Shown here piece by piece: positions 63,509-64,000 of a DNA stretch of 64,000 bases. A program made the translations under genes and the position numbers. The stretch lies in the NCBI RefSeq assembly GCF_036241575.1, contig NZ_CP108455.1:1198501-1262500 (forward strand). Direction: 5' to 3'. Numbering within the stretch: position 1 is the stretch's first letter; the number at the start of each line of letters is the position of its first letter. Origin of the DNA: Streptomyces sp. NBC_01267. Lineage in GTDB: Bacteria; Actinomycetota; Actinomycetes; Streptomycetales; Streptomycetaceae. The notes under the pieces are model-generated. The model ran no database searches and was not told the origin of the DNA. It saw only the letters and a list, made by a program, of their open reading frames with translations.

Positions 63509-64000
63509 CTACGCCCCGCGCAGCACCGCCCCGGTCCGCTCCGTGGCGAGTGCGACAGCCGCGTCCCGCGCGGTCGTCGCCTCGTCCACGGTGAGCGTGC
63601 GGTCCGCCGCGCGGAAGCGCAGCGCGTACGCCAGGGACTTCTTGCCCGCACCGATCTGGTCACCGGTGAAGACGTCGAACAGCCGCAGCGACTCGAGGAG
63701 TTCACCCGCGCCCTCGCGCAGCGCCGCCTCGACGTCGGCGGCAGGCACACCCGCCGGGACGATCAGCGCGACGTCCTGGGTCGCCACCGGGAAGACGGAG
63801 ATCCGGGGCGCGACGAGCACGGTGGTCGCCCGCTCCAGCACATCCAGCTCGATCTCCATCGCGCAGGTGCGCTCCGGGAGATGGAACGCCTTGATGACGC
63901 GCGGGTGCAGTTCGCCCGCGTGACCGGCGAGTACGTCCTCGCCGTCCACGGTGACGTACAGCGCGGCGCAACGGCCGGGGTGCCACGGCTCGTTGCGGTC
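63509..64000 (-). CDS. pheT: Phenylalanyl-tRNA synthetase beta chain, 3' end only
   Basis: The frame is open to the window edge; the last 163 residues are visible. They include the end of the catalytic-like domain ([34 protein letters not shown]) and the C-terminal ferredoxin-fold anticodon-binding domain ([40 protein letters not shown]). PheT pairs with PheS to charge tRNA-Phe. It converges on hbd, separated by a strong terminator. Confidence 0.95.
   Translation of the reverse strand, partial: DRNEPWHPGRCAALYVTVDGEDVLAGHAGELHPRVIKAFHLPERTCAMEIELDVLERATTVLVAPRISVFPVATQDVALIVPAGVPAADVEAALREGAGELLESLRLFDVFTGDQIGAGKKSLAYALRFRAADRTLTVDEATTARDAAVALATERTGAVLRGA

Overview
This window comes from a Streptomyces chromosome. 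The evidence is very high GC with strong third-position GC bias, frequent GTG/TTG starts, a near-canonical SsgB sporulation protein, Tat-dependent secreted proteins, and a gene order (thrS ... ssgB ... pabB-pabC ... cobalamin genes ... argH ... argR-argD-argB-argJ-argC ... pheT) that matches, from memory, the core of the S. coelicolor chromosome around SCO1530-SCO1595. It is mostly ordinary core chromosome. There is no integrase, phage block, IS element or CRISPR array.

Layout. 1-7.5 kb: the 3' end of an EF-G-like translation factor, a conserved membrane protein, a HIT hydrolase, a K+ channel, thrS, a DnaQ-fold exonuclease and a 58-residue membrane protein. 7.6-10.5 kb: two identical tRNA-Val(CAC) genes, each with a strong terminator, flank a large polytopic membrane protein. 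10.5-13.9 kb: ssgB, a CGNR zinc-finger regulator, a truncated and internally deleted rhamnose isomerase pseudogene, a membrane protein and a DsbA-like protein. 13.9-17.4 kb: an acetyltransferase, the folate genes pabB-pabC (translationally coupled) and a five-tRNA cluster (Gly, Cys, Val x3). 17.4-21.8 kb: a zinc-ribbon protein, an APH-like kinase, a Ser/Thr kinase and a SpoU methyltransferase. 21.8-28.2 kb: corrin/siroheme genes cobA, a very large BluB-CobT fusion, and cobL.

28.3-33.1 kb: an acetyltransferase and the methionine importer metN-metI-metQ, preceded by a short open frame rich in Met and Cys codons that looks like an attenuator leader peptide; then two small membrane proteins. 33.1-40.6 kb: an acetyltransferase, a sigma-like factor, a Tat-secreted GDPD, PlsC, a TetR-MFS efflux pair with a clear palindromic operator, a PRPP synthetase paralogue and an aldo/keto reductase. 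40.6-52.6 kb: argH and the argC-argJ-argB-argD-argR operon, both with promoters overlapped by ArgR-type sites; between them lie a PPOX protein, an SDR, a secreted L,D-transpeptidase-like protein, a Tat-secreted PL6 lyase and a GH29 alpha-L-fucosidase.

52.8-64 kb: a two-gene secreted/S74-chaperone module, PhyH dioxygenase, AraC-GyrI regulator, SDR, LysR, DUF4328 protein, a zinc-ribbon protein, a histidine-phosphatase-fold protein lacking its catalytic histidines, a MocR/EamA divergent pair whose start codons overlap in one CATG, 3-hydroxybutyryl-CoA dehydrogenase and the 3' end of pheT.

Convergent gene pairs are repeatedly separated by 14-16 bp perfect stem-loops acting as bidirectional terminators. 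The observations most worth testing are the Met/Cys leader peptide, the BluB-CobT fusion with its tandem-repeat linker, the rhaI relic, the split S74 module and the CATG-sharing MocR/EamA pair. I did not find a clearly novel multi-gene system.
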